Below, in pieces: positions 8,056-16,946 of a stretch of DNA of 64,000 bases. Numbering within the stretch: the stretch's first letter is position 1; every line of letters begins with the position of its first letter. Location: the NCBI RefSeq assembly GCF_003121485.1, contig NZ_QAVX01000009.1:79258-143257 (forward strand), written 5' to 3'. The notes below the pieces were generated by a model. The model had not been told where the DNA came from. It made no database searches and saw nothing but the letters and a program-made list of their open reading frames with translations. This DNA is from Dyella sp. C11. Its GTDB lineage: Bacteria; Pseudomonadota; Gammaproteobacteria; Xanthomonadales; Rhodanobacteraceae. The position numbers were made by a program, and so were the translations under genes.

Positions 8056-8574
8056 ATGACACATCCCATCATCAACATCGACGACGTTGAGTTGCAGCCG
8101 TATCCGCCCGGCATGGGCCCCAGCGGCGACACGGCGGAGCGATTCGAAGCGCGCATGGGCCGGTTTTCCGCCCAGATCGGCGCCAGGAAGCTGGGCTACA
8201 ACATCACCGCCGTGCCACCCGGCAAACGTGCGTTTCCCTTCCACTGCCATCGCATCAATGAAGAAATGTTCTTAATCATCGAAGGCAGCGGCGAAGTGCG
8301 CATGGGCGACGAGCGCCATCCCATTCGCGCGGGCGACGTGATTGCCTGCCCGCCCGGTGGCCCGGAGAAGGCGCACCAGATCATCAACACCGGCACCACC
8401 GACATGCGTTACCTGGCGGTGAGCACCAAGGAGACCCCGGAGATCTGCGAATACCCGGACACGGAGAAAGTCGGCATTCTCGCCGAGTACCCGCCCGGTC
8501 CGGATGGCGCACCGCGCGGCCTGCGCATGGTGACGCGCACGGATCTGCAAGTGGGTTACTGGGACGAGGAATAA
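8056..8574 (+). CDS. Cupin-domain protein
   Basis: This 172-residue single-domain cupin carries motif 1 'FPFHCHRINEEMFLIIEGSG' (residues about 58-77; His, His, Glu ligands) and motif 2 around 'GDVIACPPGGPEKAHQIIN' (about 95-113) with the last His. A metal site is therefore complete. The length and the 'AERFEARMGRFSAQIGARKLGYN' lead suggest a sugar- or CoA-thioester-related stand-alone cupin, but the function is not known. GAGG precedes the start. It is probably co-transcribed with the VOC gene. Confidence 0.88.
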   Translation: MTHPIINIDDVELQPYPPGMGPSGDTAERFEARMGRFSAQIGARKLGYNITAVPPGKRAFPFHCHRINEEMFLIIEGSGEVRMGDERHPIRAGDVIACPPGGPEKAHQIINTGTTDMRYLAVSTKETPEICEYPDTEKVGILAEYPPGPDGAPRGLRMVTRTDLQVGYWDEE

Positions 8575-8600
8575 GGACTCCGTCCAACAGAAACCTGTTT

Positions 8601-8686
8601 TGCAGGAGCGCACTTGTGCGCGACCGCTTCATCGGATGGCATCGTGGAATGGGGCGCAGCGGTCGCGCACAAGTGCGCTCCTACAG
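8601..8686. repeat. REP-type palindrome, family A
   Basis: The arms GCAGGAGCGCACTTGTGCGC and its complement, ending in CTCCTACA, enclose about 40 bp. This is the 'family A' version (CACTTGTGCGCGACCG), which recurs three times at 63.4-63.9 kb. It is intergenic and can form a cruciform or strong mRNA hairpin after the cupin gene. Confidence 0.9.
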
Positions 8687-8775
8687 GGCTCATGCGGTGT
8701 CATGCTGCGCCGCGCATCGGCGGCAGCGCGGCAATCTGCTAGTTTTGGCAGCTTCGCACCGTCCCCGGAAGCCGC

Positions 8776-10764
8776 ATGTTCGAGCGCGTACTCATTGCCA
8801 ACCGCGGCGAGATTGCCTGCCGCGTCATCCGCACCTGCCGACGCCTTGGCATCCACACCATTGCCGTGTATTCGGAAGCGGATGCCAACGCCCAGCACGT
8901 GCGCCTGGCCGATGAAGCGTGGCCCATCGGCGGCCCGCGCCCCACGGAATCCTATCTGCGTGGCGATGTGATTCTCGATGTCGCACGCAGGAGCGGCGCG
9001 CAAGCCATCCATCCCGGTTACGGTTTTCTTTCCGAGAACACGGCGTTTGCCCGCGCATGCAGCGAGGCCGGCATTGTCTTCATCGGCCCGCGCCCGGAAA
9101 GCATCGACGCCATGGGTTCCAAGGCAGCGGCCAAGGCGCTGATGGAAAAGCACGACGTGCCGCTGGTACCCGGTTACCACGGCGAAGACCAATCCGCCGA
9201 TGTGCTCGCCGAACAGGCACGCCGCACCGGCTTTCCGCTGATGATCAAGGCTGCTGCCGGCGGTGGTGGCAAGGGCATGCGCATCGTTCGCAGCGAAGCG
9301 GAATTTGCCGATGCACTGGCCTCCGCGCAGCGTGAGGCGGCCAGTTCGTTCGGCGACACGCGCGTGATCCTCGAACGCTACGTCGATCATCCGCGCCACA
9401 TCGAATTCCAGGTGTTCGGCGATACGCAGGGCAACGTCATCCACCTCAACGAGCGCGAATGCTCCGCACAGCGCCGGTACCAGAAAGTGCTGGAGGAAAC
9501 GCCCTCGCCTTTCCTCGACCAGGCACGTCGCACAGCCATGGGCGCCGCTGCCGTAGCCGCCGCCAAGGCAGTGAATTACGTGGGCGCCGGCACGGTGGAA
9601 TTCATCGTGGGCCAGGATGGCGAGTTCTTCTTCATGGAGATGAACACGCGCCTTCAGGTGGAACATCCCGTCACCGAAGAAACGCTGGGACTGGATCTGG
9701 TGGAGGGGCAGCTGCGCGTGGCCGCCGGCCAACCGCTGCCGCTGGCGCAGGAACAGGTCAAGGCGCACGGTCACGCCATCGAAGTGCGCCTGTATGCCGA
9801 AGATCCCGACCAGAACTTCCTGCCCGGCTCCGGCAAGCTGATCAAGCTGCGCCTGCCCGCACCCTCGCGCCATGTGCGCCTGGACGGTGGCGTGATCGAA
9901 GGCGACACGGTCACCATTTTCTACGACCCGATGATCGCCAAGCTCATCGTGTGGGACGCGGATCGTCCGCAGGCACTGCAACGCCTGCGTGATGCGTTGA
10001 TGGCCAGCGAAATCGTAGGCCCGAAATCCAACATCGCGTTTCTCGAACGCTTGTCGCGCCATCCCGTGGTGGTCGAGGCGCGCACCGACACGGGCTACCT
10101 GGATCGTCACCTCGACGAATTCCTTGCCGGCGATGCGGCACCGGAAGCGCACGTGCTGTTTGCCGCAGCCGCAACCGCGTTGATGCACGACGAAAACCAC
10201 GTAGCGGCGAATGCCGCCGACCCGCATTCACCGTGGGCGCGTGCCGATGCATGGCGCGTGGGTCACGCCGGCAAGCGCATCGTTGCGCTTTCGTTGCATG
10301 GCCAGCGCCATGAAGTGGAAGCCTACGGCCACGATGGCAACTACCAGCTTCGTCATGGCGACGCCGCGACGGAAGTGCGAGGCGCACGTCTTGGCGACGA
10401 CGCATTGAGCGCACGCTTCGACGGCGAAGCGCGACGCACGCCCGTGCGTACGGATGCCGCGCGCGTGACAGTGCACGATGCCCATGGCAATCGTCATACC
10501 TTCGAGCGCGCTGCCGCGTTCGCGTGGGCATCGAAGGAAACTGCCGGCGGCAATCAGATCGTGGCTCCCATGCCGGGTCGCATCGTCCTGGTGAAGGCCA
10601 GCGCCGGTGACACGGTGGAAGAAGGCCAGGAACTGCTGGTGATGGAAGCCATGAAGATGGAACTGGCACTCAAAGCACCGCGTGCCGGCACCCTTGCGAG
10701 CGTCCACGCCGCGCAGGGCGATTTCGTGGAAGCCGACACGGTGCTGCTGCGCTTCGCCGATTGA
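8776..10764 (+). CDS. liuD: Methylcrotonyl-CoA carboxylase alpha (biotin carboxylase/BCCP) subunit
   Basis: The 662-residue protein joins a biotin carboxylase to a biotinyl carrier. The N-terminal half begins FERVLIANRGEIACRVIRTC; the ATP-grasp part has AAAGGGGKGMR (about residue 160) and the FMEMNTRLQVEHPVTEE active-site stretch. The C-terminus carries the biotinylation site VMEAMKMEL near residue 620. Acyl-CoA carboxylase alpha subunits for acetyl-, propionyl-, geranyl- and methylcrotonyl-CoA are alike; the neighbours liuC and HMG-CoA lyase favour methylcrotonyl-CoA in leucine degradation. The beta (carboxyltransferase) subunit is not in the window. Confidence 0.92.
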   Translation: MFERVLIANRGEIACRVIRTCRRLGIHTIAVYSEADANAQHVRLADEAWPIGGPRPTESYLRGDVILDVARRSGAQAIHPGYGFLSENTAFARACSEAGIVFIGPRPESIDAMGSKAAAKALMEKHDVPLVPGYHGEDQSADVLAEQARRTGFPLMIKAAAGGGGKGMRIVRSEAEFADALASAQREAASSFGDTRVILERYVDHPRHIEFQVFGDTQGNVIHLNERECSAQRRYQKVLEETPSPFLDQARRTAMGAAAVAAAKAVNYVGAGTVEFIVGQDGEFFFMEMNTRLQVEHPVTEETLGLDLVEGQLRVAAGQPLPLAQEQVKAHGHAIEVRLYAEDPDQNFLPGSGKLIKLRLPAPSRHVRLDGGVIEGDTVTIFYDPMIAKLIVWDADRPQALQRLRDALMASEIVGPKSNIAFLERLSRHPVVVEARTDTGYLDRHLDEFLAGDAAPEAHVLFAAAATALMHDENHVAANAADPHSPWARADAWRVGHAGKRIVALSLHGQRHEVEAYGHDGNYQLRHGDAATEVRGARLGDDALSARFDGEARRTPVRTDAARVTVHDAHGNRHTFERAAAFAWASKETAGGNQIVAPMPGRIVLVKASAGDTVEEGQELLVMEAMKMELALKAPRAGTLASVHAAQGDFVEADTVLLRFAD

Positions 10765-10848
10765 CCGCGGGGCTTGACGCCGCGTCGACAGGACAATGCC
10801 GACGCTAGCCCCCATTGTCCGTGCCAGTGCACGGACCGGGGAGAATCC

Positions 10849-11562
10849 ATGCGTGCATCGTTTCGTTCGCTGCAGCCGACGATGTTGTCCGTGTTCGTCG
10901 CCATGACGTTGCTGACCGCCTGCGGCAAGCATCAAGGTGATGAGGAAGGCGGCGCGCAGGGAAATGGCCAGCCAGACGCCGCAGCGCAGGCGCGGGAAGA
11001 TGCAGCATCCACCGCAAAATGCGAGGACAACCCGCTGGCGCAGTCGCTGCCTCCCAAGGAAACCGTCGGCGGACTGCCCTTCCTTCTACGGGATTGCGCA
11101 TCCGACAGTATTCGCGCCGTTTACGGCACACATGGTGGCAGGCAAATCGAGATTTCGATGACCGACACCAGCCCGCCGCCGGCCGCCGGCGACCAGGCAG
11201 CGCAGCAGGACCTGAATCGGCGCACGCGCGACATGCAGCGCTCCACCAGCCGCGCGGCGATAGAAATGCTTACCGCCATGACCGACCCCATGCAGACGAG
11301 TGCCGATGCTCTGGCTGCCATTGGCGGCCCTGACTACGCTCCGATTCTGGTGCCCACGGCCACCAAGGACTCGTTCATCGTCCACGTCACGGCCAAGACG
11401 CAGGTGGGCCCTGCTGAAGCCTTGGCGTTGTTCAAGGACCGCTACATGGTCACCTTGCAGGCCAGCGACAACGGCAGCGCGCTCACCGGCCTCACGACGC
11501 CGCAGGCGCAGGCGCTCTACCTTCCCTTCATCCAGGCGTTCCATCCCGAACGCCTGCCCTGA
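10849..11562 (+). CDS. Lipoprotein of unknown function in the liu block
   Basis: The start at ATG 10849 (GGGGAG upstream) gives a 237-residue protein with a lipoprotein signal: a hydrophobic stretch, then LLTAC with Cys at about residue 24. The mature part is polar, with a cysteine pair, a 'GGRQIEISMTDTSPPPAAGD' region and a C-terminal domain with 'SFIVHVTAKTQVGPAEALAL'. I do not recognise the family. It lies between liuD and the HMG-CoA lyase gene on the same strand; whether it takes part in leucine catabolism or is a passenger cannot be told. Confidence 0.75.
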   Translation: MRASFRSLQPTMLSVFVAMTLLTACGKHQGDEEGGAQGNGQPDAAAQAREDAASTAKCEDNPLAQSLPPKETVGGLPFLLRDCASDSIRAVYGTHGGRQIEISMTDTSPPPAAGDQAAQQDLNRRTRDMQRSTSRAAIEMLTAMTDPMQTSADALAAIGGPDYAPILVPTATKDSFIVHVTAKTQVGPAEALALFKDRYMVTLQASDNGSALTGLTTPQAQALYLPFIQAFHPERLP

Positions 11563-11587
11563 GAGGCTTCACAGGCGGGAACGCGCT

Positions 11588-12496
11588 ATGCTGATCGGCA
11601 TGAGTACGAATCATGTCCGCATTGTCGAAGTTGGCGCGCGCGATGGCCTGCAGAATGAAAAGACGCTGCTGCCCGCCGACGTCAAGATCGCCCTGATCGA
11701 TCGCCTTTCCAGCACCGGCTTGAAGACCATCGAGGCCACCAGCTTCGTCAGTCCCAAGTGGGTGCCGCAACTGGCCGATGCCGCCGAAGTGTTCCAGGGC
11801 ATTCGCAAGGTGCCGGGCGTGAGTTATCCCGTGCTGGTGCCCAACGAGCAAGGCTACGAGCGGGCACGCGCCGTTGGCGTCAGCGAGATCGCCGTCTTCA
11901 CCGCGGCATCCGAAGCGTTCAACCGGAAGAACATCAACGCCAGCATCGATGAGTCCATCGAACGTTTCATCCCCGTGATGAAACGCGCGAAAGACGACGG
12001 CGTGAAAGTGCGCGGCTATGTTTCCACCGTACTCGGCTGTCCCTATCAGGGCGAGGTGCCGGTGAGCGATGTGGTGCGCGTGGCGCGACGCCTGCACGAG
12101 GTCGGCTGCTACGAAGTATCGCTGGGCGACACCATTGGCGTGGGTACGCCTGCCAAGGCACGCGCGATGCTGAAGGCGGTGGCGCAGGAAGTGCCCATGT
12201 CCGCGCTGGCAGTGCATTTCCACGATACCTACGGGCAGGCGCTGGCCAATATCCTGGCGTGCCTTGAAGAAGGCGTGCGCGTAGTCGACAGCGCCGTCTC
12301 CGGCACGGGCGGCTGTCCTTATGCCAAGGGCGCCACGGGCAACGTGGCCAGCGAAGACGTGGTCTACATGCTGCATGGCCTGGGCATGGAAACGGGTATC
12401 GACCTGGACATCCTCGTCGCCACCGGCGCCTGGCTGGCCGGCCAGTTGCACAAGGAAACGGCCAGCCGCGTGACGCGGGCGCTCACGGCCGCCTGA
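11588..12496 (+). CDS. liuE: Hydroxymethylglutaryl-CoA lyase
   Basis: HMG-CoA lyase cleaves HMG-CoA to acetoacetate and acetyl-CoA, the last step of leucine breakdown. The 302-residue TIM-barrel protein shows VEVGARDGLQNEK (metal/substrate Arg-Asp), ATSFVSPKWVPQLAD, the metal ligands in 'LAVHFHDTYGQALANILACL', and the catalytic-cysteine loop SGTGGCPYAKGATGN. Two starts are possible, ATG 11588 (AGGCGGGA upstream) and ATG 11600. It ends the liu block and is followed by a likely terminator. Confidence 0.95.
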   Translation: MLIGMSTNHVRIVEVGARDGLQNEKTLLPADVKIALIDRLSSTGLKTIEATSFVSPKWVPQLADAAEVFQGIRKVPGVSYPVLVPNEQGYERARAVGVSEIAVFTAASEAFNRKNINASIDESIERFIPVMKRAKDDGVKVRGYVSTVLGCPYQGEVPVSDVVRVARRLHEVGCYEVSLGDTIGVGTPAKARAMLKAVAQEVPMSALAVHFHDTYGQALANILACLEEGVRVVDSAVSGTGGCPYAKGATGNVASEDVVYMLHGLGMETGIDLDILVATGAWLAGQLHKETASRVTRALTAA

Positions 12497-12502
12497 GCGC
12501 AA

Positions 12503-12527
12503 AGCGGGCGCTGACCTCGCCCGTTTT
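12503..12527 (+). terminator. Probable terminator after liuE
   Basis: CGGGCG (12505-12510) pairs with CGCCCG (12518-12523), and TTTT follows. The stem is short but GC-rich, with a partial A/T extension. It is placed directly behind the liuE stop. Confidence 0.5.
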
Positions 12528-12641
12528 CATTCCCGTCGGGCCCGGGTTCGTCGGCTTGGTGGCGGTTTCGTCGAAAAGCGCGCGCCAGCTTCGATAGGGC
12601 TGGGTATTCTCCGTCGCATCCAAGCCAAGGATGCTGCCACC

Positions 12642-13895
12642 ATGAAGAGCGTTTTCTTCGTCGCCCGTCTCGTTGTTTTCTGGTTCTTCGTGCTGCTGTT
12701 CGCGGCCATCTTGATTGCGCACACGCCGCCGTTCGAGTACCGCGACACGGGCAGCATGTTTGTCCTGCTGATCTTCATCGCACTCGTGCTGGTGGTGACC
12801 AGCGCGGTCTCGCACCTGCGGCGCGTGCGGCTTATCGCCGGCCATATCGACGACAGCACCATCGGCAACCGCCAGCGTCGGCAGATCGAGATTCCCTTCG
12901 AAGCCGGCGAGGCGTTCGACCTGCTCGACGCAGCCGTGCGAGAACTGCCCCGCAGCGAAGACATCGAAAGCGCACGCGACAGCCTGCAGATTCGCGCCAA
13001 GGTGAAGCGTCCACTGACCTACGGCCGGCAGCTGGGCAGGCTCGATCCATCCACGTGGTTCGGCCACCTGCGCAATCAGATTTTTGCGACGGTGACACCA
13101 GGCGAAGGCATCGGCAGCGTTACGCTGGTGTGCGAACCGGAACTGGGCGCATGGAGTGACTGGTTCCGCGTGGATGACGGCACCAACCTGGAAAACGCCG
13201 AAGCCATTACGCGTGCCATTACCCGGCGCATTGCCGAAAAGCGTCGCAACGAGCAGATGCGCGCCCAGCAGACGGAACGCGAGAAAGAACGCACGGTGGC
13301 CCGCCTCAACCTGTTGCATGCCCAGGTGGAACCGCACTTCCTCTACAACACGCTGGCGAGCGCGCAATACCTGACGCGCAGCGATCCGGCACAGGCCGAC
13401 CAGATGCTGGGTCACCTGATCCACTACCTGCGCCACTCCCTGCCCTTGCGCGACGACACCTTGTCCACCCTGGGCGACGAACTGGAACGCACCCGCGCCT
13501 ACCTGGAAATCATGCGACTGCGCATGGGACCACGTCTGTCGCTGCAGCTCGACGTACCCGACGTACTGCGTGCCATGCCCATGCCGCCGATGATGCTGCA
13601 GACGCTGGTGGAAAACGCCATCAAGCACGGCCTGGAGCCCAAGCCCGGCGGCGGCACGATCTGGATTCTTGCGCGACGCGACGACGATGCGGTGTCCATC
13701 ACCGTTGCCGACGACGGACGCGGTTTCAGCGAAGCGGGCGGCGGTACCGGTATCGGCCTGAAGAACGTGCGCGAACGCCTGCGCCTGATCTACGGCACCG
13801 ACGCCTTGCTGTCGGTGGTAGGCAACGTGCCCGAGGGCGTGGCCGCCACCATCACCATCCCCATGCACAACGACACCACGAGTGACGCATCGTGA
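12642..13895 (+). CDS. LytS-type sensor histidine kinase
   Basis: The kinase has 417 residues. Two N-terminal transmembrane helices (about 7-27 and 38-58) are followed by a poorly conserved cytosolic sensor region and a short coiled coil (about 205-225). Next comes the His_kinase (LytS/YehU) module: phosphoacceptor His in LLHAQVEPHFLYNTLASAQY, N box 'LVENAIKHGLEPKPGG', and G boxes DDGRGF and GIGLKNVRERL. The signal is unknown. It overlaps the response regulator start (GTGA), so the pair is translationally coupled. Confidence 0.93.
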   Translation: MKSVFFVARLVVFWFFVLLFAAILIAHTPPFEYRDTGSMFVLLIFIALVLVVTSAVSHLRRVRLIAGHIDDSTIGNRQRRQIEIPFEAGEAFDLLDAAVRELPRSEDIESARDSLQIRAKVKRPLTYGRQLGRLDPSTWFGHLRNQIFATVTPGEGIGSVTLVCEPELGAWSDWFRVDDGTNLENAEAITRAITRRIAEKRRNEQMRAQQTEREKERTVARLNLLHAQVEPHFLYNTLASAQYLTRSDPAQADQMLGHLIHYLRHSLPLRDDTLSTLGDELERTRAYLEIMRLRMGPRLSLQLDVPDVLRAMPMPPMMLQTLVENAIKHGLEPKPGGGTIWILARRDDDAVSITVADDGRGFSEAGGGTGIGLKNVRERLRLIYGTDALLSVVGNVPEGVAATITIPMHNDTTSDAS

Positions 13896-14656
13896 CCACC
13901 GCGATCATTGCCGAAGACGAAGCCCTGTTGCGCCAGGCGTTGAGCGATCTGCTCGCCCGTGTCTGGCCCGACCTGGAAGTGCTGGCCGAATGCGAGGACG
14001 GCGCCAGCGCGCTTGAAGCCATCAGCGAGCAGAAGCCCGACGTGGCCTTCCTGGATATCCGCATGCCCGGCCTCAACGGTCTTGAAGTCGCCGCCGCAAC
14101 GGCCGAAGCCAGCCCGGGCACGCAAGTGGTGTTCACCACGGCCTACGACCAGTACGCCATCGATGCGTTCGAGCGCGGTGCCGTGGACTACCTGCTCAAG
14201 CCGATCAACGAAGAAAGGCTGACAGCAACCATGCAGCGGCTGCAGACACGCGCCGCTTCGCGCGTCACCGATGCCGCCGCACTTTCCCAGCTGCTGCGCG
14301 AGATGGTGCTGAACCCGGGGCCGCGCGCCGAGCCGCTGACGTGGATTACCGCCAGCAATGGCCGCGAAACACGCCTGATCATGGTCGATGACGTCGCTTA
14401 CTTCCGCGCCGACAACAAATACACCGTCGCCATGACCGCCGAAGGCGAGGCGCTGCTGCGCACGCCCATCCGCGAACTGGCCGCCGTGCTCGATCCGAAC
14501 GTGTTCAAGCAGATTCACCGTTCCACCATCGTCAACCTGCGTGCCGTGGCGTCCGTCGTCCGCGACGACACGGGCAAGGGCACGCTGCGGCTCAAGCAGC
14601 GGCCGGAAACGCTGGTGGTCAGCCAGCCTTTCATGACCCTGTTCCGAAACATGTAA
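13892..14656 (+). CDS. LytTR-family response regulator
   Basis: The regulator has 254 residues and starts at GTG 13892, overlapping the kinase stop. The receiver domain (1-120) has the acidic pair EDE, the phosphoacceptor Asp in VAFLDIRMPGLNGLEVAA, and the KPI motif. The C-terminal LytTR DNA-binding domain (about 150-250) shows ASNGRETRLIMVDDVAYFRA, DNKYTV and 'FKQIHRSTIVNLRAV'. Such pairs regulate secreted, envelope or pilus functions. The small exported protein that follows (14695) may be a target or part of the operon. Confidence 0.93.
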   Translation: MTTAIIAEDEALLRQALSDLLARVWPDLEVLAECEDGASALEAISEQKPDVAFLDIRMPGLNGLEVAAATAEASPGTQVVFTTAYDQYAIDAFERGAVDYLLKPINEERLTATMQRLQTRAASRVTDAAALSQLLREMVLNPGPRAEPLTWITASNGRETRLIMVDDVAYFRADNKYTVAMTAEGEALLRTPIRELAAVLDPNVFKQIHRSTIVNLRAVASVVRDDTGKGTLRLKQRPETLVVSQPFMTLFRNM

Positions 14657-14694
14657 CGGAGACATTCCGCCACCAAGAATCACAAGAGGTCGCC

Positions 14695-15069
14695 ATGGAA
14701 AAGCTGATTCTTCTGTTTCACTTGTTGTTGTCGCTTACGGGCTTCGAACCGGTGCGCACGGTCGTTACGCATGAACTCGCCAATGGCCGCGACCTGATCT
14801 ACAGCACCATCCAGATCAGCGGCGAACTGGCCACGTTCCGTTGCCTGCGCAGCCAGAGCGGCCTGTGCCACTACACCCTGCTGCCGGGCTCATGTGGCAC
14901 ACGCAGCGTGGATTGCGAACCGCCCATCACCGTCTTCACCATGCGGCAGGGCGATACGCTGTTGCTGACGCGCCTGCCGGAAGACTTCGCCAGCTGCGTC
15001 ACCGCGACGCCTGCCGCCGACAACGCCTGTGCCCGGCAATTGGCACAAACCGGACACGCTACTCCCTGA
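14695..15069 (+). CDS. Small, probably exported cysteine-containing protein
   Basis: The gene encodes 124 residues. A hydrophobic N-terminus (MEKLILLFHLLLSLTGFEPV) looks like a signal peptide or anchor and is followed by a compact domain with six cysteines (positions about 60-111) that could form disulfides outside the cytoplasm. AGAGG lies upstream of the ATG. The family is not recognised. It starts 38 bp after the LytTR regulator and on the same strand, so co-transcription is likely. Confidence 0.65.
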   Translation: MEKLILLFHLLLSLTGFEPVRTVVTHELANGRDLIYSTIQISGELATFRCLRSQSGLCHYTLLPGSCGTRSVDCEPPITVFTMRQGDTLLLTRLPEDFASCVTATPAADNACARQLAQTGHATP

Positions 15070-15135
15070 AACGTCCTATCGCGGCATCCTGCCGCGGCTC
15101 GCTAGAATCGGACGCATCGATGGCGGGAGTACACG

Positions 15136-16455
15136 ATGCGGTGGAAGCGACATAAAGCCTGGACGGCCCTGCTCATGGCCCTGATGGTGACGGGTGCCTC
15201 AGCGACCGCTGCCGTGCCGGCCAAGGGCGACGTGCTGCTGGCGCCTGAGCGCATATGGACCGCCGACGGCGACACGGCCCACACCGGCTGGGAAGTGCTG
15301 GTGCACGACGGCACCATCGCTGCCGTGGGGCCCGCCGGCAGCATCCAGGCACCTGCCGGTGCCCAGCGCATCGCATTGCCGGGCGCCACGCTCACGCCGG
15401 GCCTGATCGATCTTCACTCGCACGTGTTCCTGCACCCGTACAACGAGACGCTGTGGAACGACCAGGTGCTGAAGGAGCCGCAGGACTACCGCACGCTGGA
15501 AGCCGCCGCCCATGCCCGCGCCACCCTGCTCGCCGGGTTCACCACCCTGCGCGACCTGGGCACCGAAGGCGCAGGCTATGCCGATGTCTCCATCAAGCGG
15601 GCCATCGATGAAGGCATGATCCCCGGCCCGCGCATGTTCGTCGCCACCCGCGCCATCGTGGCCACCGCCAGCTACGGCCCCGGGCCGCGCGGCTTTCGTC
15701 CGGACATGGACCTGCCCAGCGGCGCGCAGGAAATCAGCGGCGTGGACGAAGCCATTCGCGCCACCCGCGAACAGGCGGGACACGGTGCCGACTGGATCAA
15801 GCTCTACGCCGACTATCGCGTGGGCACCGACGGCAGCACGCAACCCACGCTGTCGCTGGCCGAGATGAAGGCCATCGTGGATACCGCCCATCTGTCCGGG
15901 CGTCCGGTCGCCGCTCACGCATCCAGCGACGAAGGCGTACGCCTTGCGGTGGAAGCGGGTGTGGACAGCATCGAGCATGGGTATGGCGCCAGCGAAGCCA
16001 CGTTCCGTCTGCTGAAGCAGCATGGCACCGCGTACGAACCCACGCTCACCGCGGTGGAGTCCACGGCGCAGTATTTCGAACACTACGTGCCCGGCCAAAG
16101 CGCACCCACTGCCCGCATGAAAGACGCCGAACGCGCTTTTCGCACCGCACTCAAACTCGGCGTGATCATCGGCAACGGCAGCGACGTGGGCGTATTCACC
16201 CACGGTGACAACTGGCGCGAACCGGCCAACATGGTGCGCGACGGCATGACACCGCCGCAGGCACTGCACGCCGCCACCAACGTGGCCGCGCGCATTCTTC
16301 GCCAGCAGCAGAATTTCGGGCGCATTGCGCCGGGCATGCACGCGGATCTCGCGGCGTTCACCGGCGACCCCAGCACGCATATCGACGACCTGCAGCATCC
16401 CGTCTTCGTGATGAAGGACGGCACCGTTTACCGCACGCCACAAAGCACGCCATGA
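15136..16455 (+). CDS. Exported metal-dependent amidohydrolase
   Basis: The protein has 439 residues including a signal peptide (cleavage near ASATAAVPA). The amidohydrolase superfamily is shown by the first metal motif LIDLHSHVFLHP (about residue 93), the carboxylated-Lys region DWIKLYADY, the His ligands in AAHASSDEGV and SIEHGYG, and the late Asp in NGSDVGVF. This is the imidazolonepropionase-like/Xaa-Pro dipeptidase (Sgx-type) group whose members often hydrolyse dipeptides in the periplasm. GGGAG precedes the start. It heads a coupled operon with a GNAT gene (ATGA overlap at 16452). Confidence 0.88.
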   Translation: MRWKRHKAWTALLMALMVTGASATAAVPAKGDVLLAPERIWTADGDTAHTGWEVLVHDGTIAAVGPAGSIQAPAGAQRIALPGATLTPGLIDLHSHVFLHPYNETLWNDQVLKEPQDYRTLEAAAHARATLLAGFTTLRDLGTEGAGYADVSIKRAIDEGMIPGPRMFVATRAIVATASYGPGPRGFRPDMDLPSGAQEISGVDEAIRATREQAGHGADWIKLYADYRVGTDGSTQPTLSLAEMKAIVDTAHLSGRPVAAHASSDEGVRLAVEAGVDSIEHGYGASEATFRLLKQHGTAYEPTLTAVESTAQYFEHYVPGQSAPTARMKDAERAFRTALKLGVIIGNGSDVGVFTHGDNWREPANMVRDGMTPPQALHAATNVAARILRQQQNFGRIAPGMHADLAAFTGDPSTHIDDLQHPVFVMKDGTVYRTPQSTP

Positions 16456-16937
16456 CTGACGCACTGATTCGCCCCATCGAAGCGCGCGACAATCCCGTTG
16501 TCGCACAGATCATCCGCACCGTGATGCCCGAATTCGGCGCAGACGGCCCGGGCTTTGCCATCCACGATGCCGAAGTGGACACCATGTACGAGGCCTACGC
16601 GCGCCCACGCAGCGCCTACTTCGTGGTGGAGCGCGACGGCAAGGTGATCGGTGGCGGCGGCATGGCGCCACTGGAGGGCGGCGAAAGCGACGTGTGCGAG
16701 CTGCGCAAAATGTATTTCCTGCCCGAAGCCCGCGGCATCGGTGCCGGCAGCGCCATGATGCTTCGCTGCCTCGACGCCGCGCGCGAACACGGGTTCCGTC
16801 GCTGCTACCTCGAAACACTGACCGGCATGGACGCAGCGCAAACGCTGTATCGCCGCCACGGCTTTCGCACCATCGATGCACCCATGGGCGGTACGGGGCA
16901 TTTCAGCTGTGACCAGTTCTACATGCGCGACCTGTAA
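16452..16937 (+). CDS. GNAT-family N-acetyltransferase
   Basis: The 161-residue acetyltransferase carries the acetyl-CoA site in motif A, LRKMYFLPEARGIGAGSAMM, and further GNAT strands in 'FVVERDGKVIGGGGMAPLEG' and the C-terminal 'LYRRHGFRTIDAPMGGTGHF'. The substrate is unknown. Its start overlaps the amidohydrolase stop, and the YdeI-like gene begins 10 bp downstream. Confidence 0.9.
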   Translation: MTDALIRPIEARDNPVVAQIIRTVMPEFGADGPGFAIHDAEVDTMYEAYARPRSAYFVVERDGKVIGGGGMAPLEGGESDVCELRKMYFLPEARGIGAGSAMMLRCLDAAREHGFRRCYLETLTGMDAAQTLYRRHGFRTIDAPMGGTGHFSCDQFYMRDL

Positions 16938-16946
16938 GAGAAGCCC

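Noticed and set aside
8629..10227. 532-codon minus-strand open frame antisense to liuD
   Set aside because: No motif, composition of a shadow frame, fully covered by the conserved biotin carboxylase gene.
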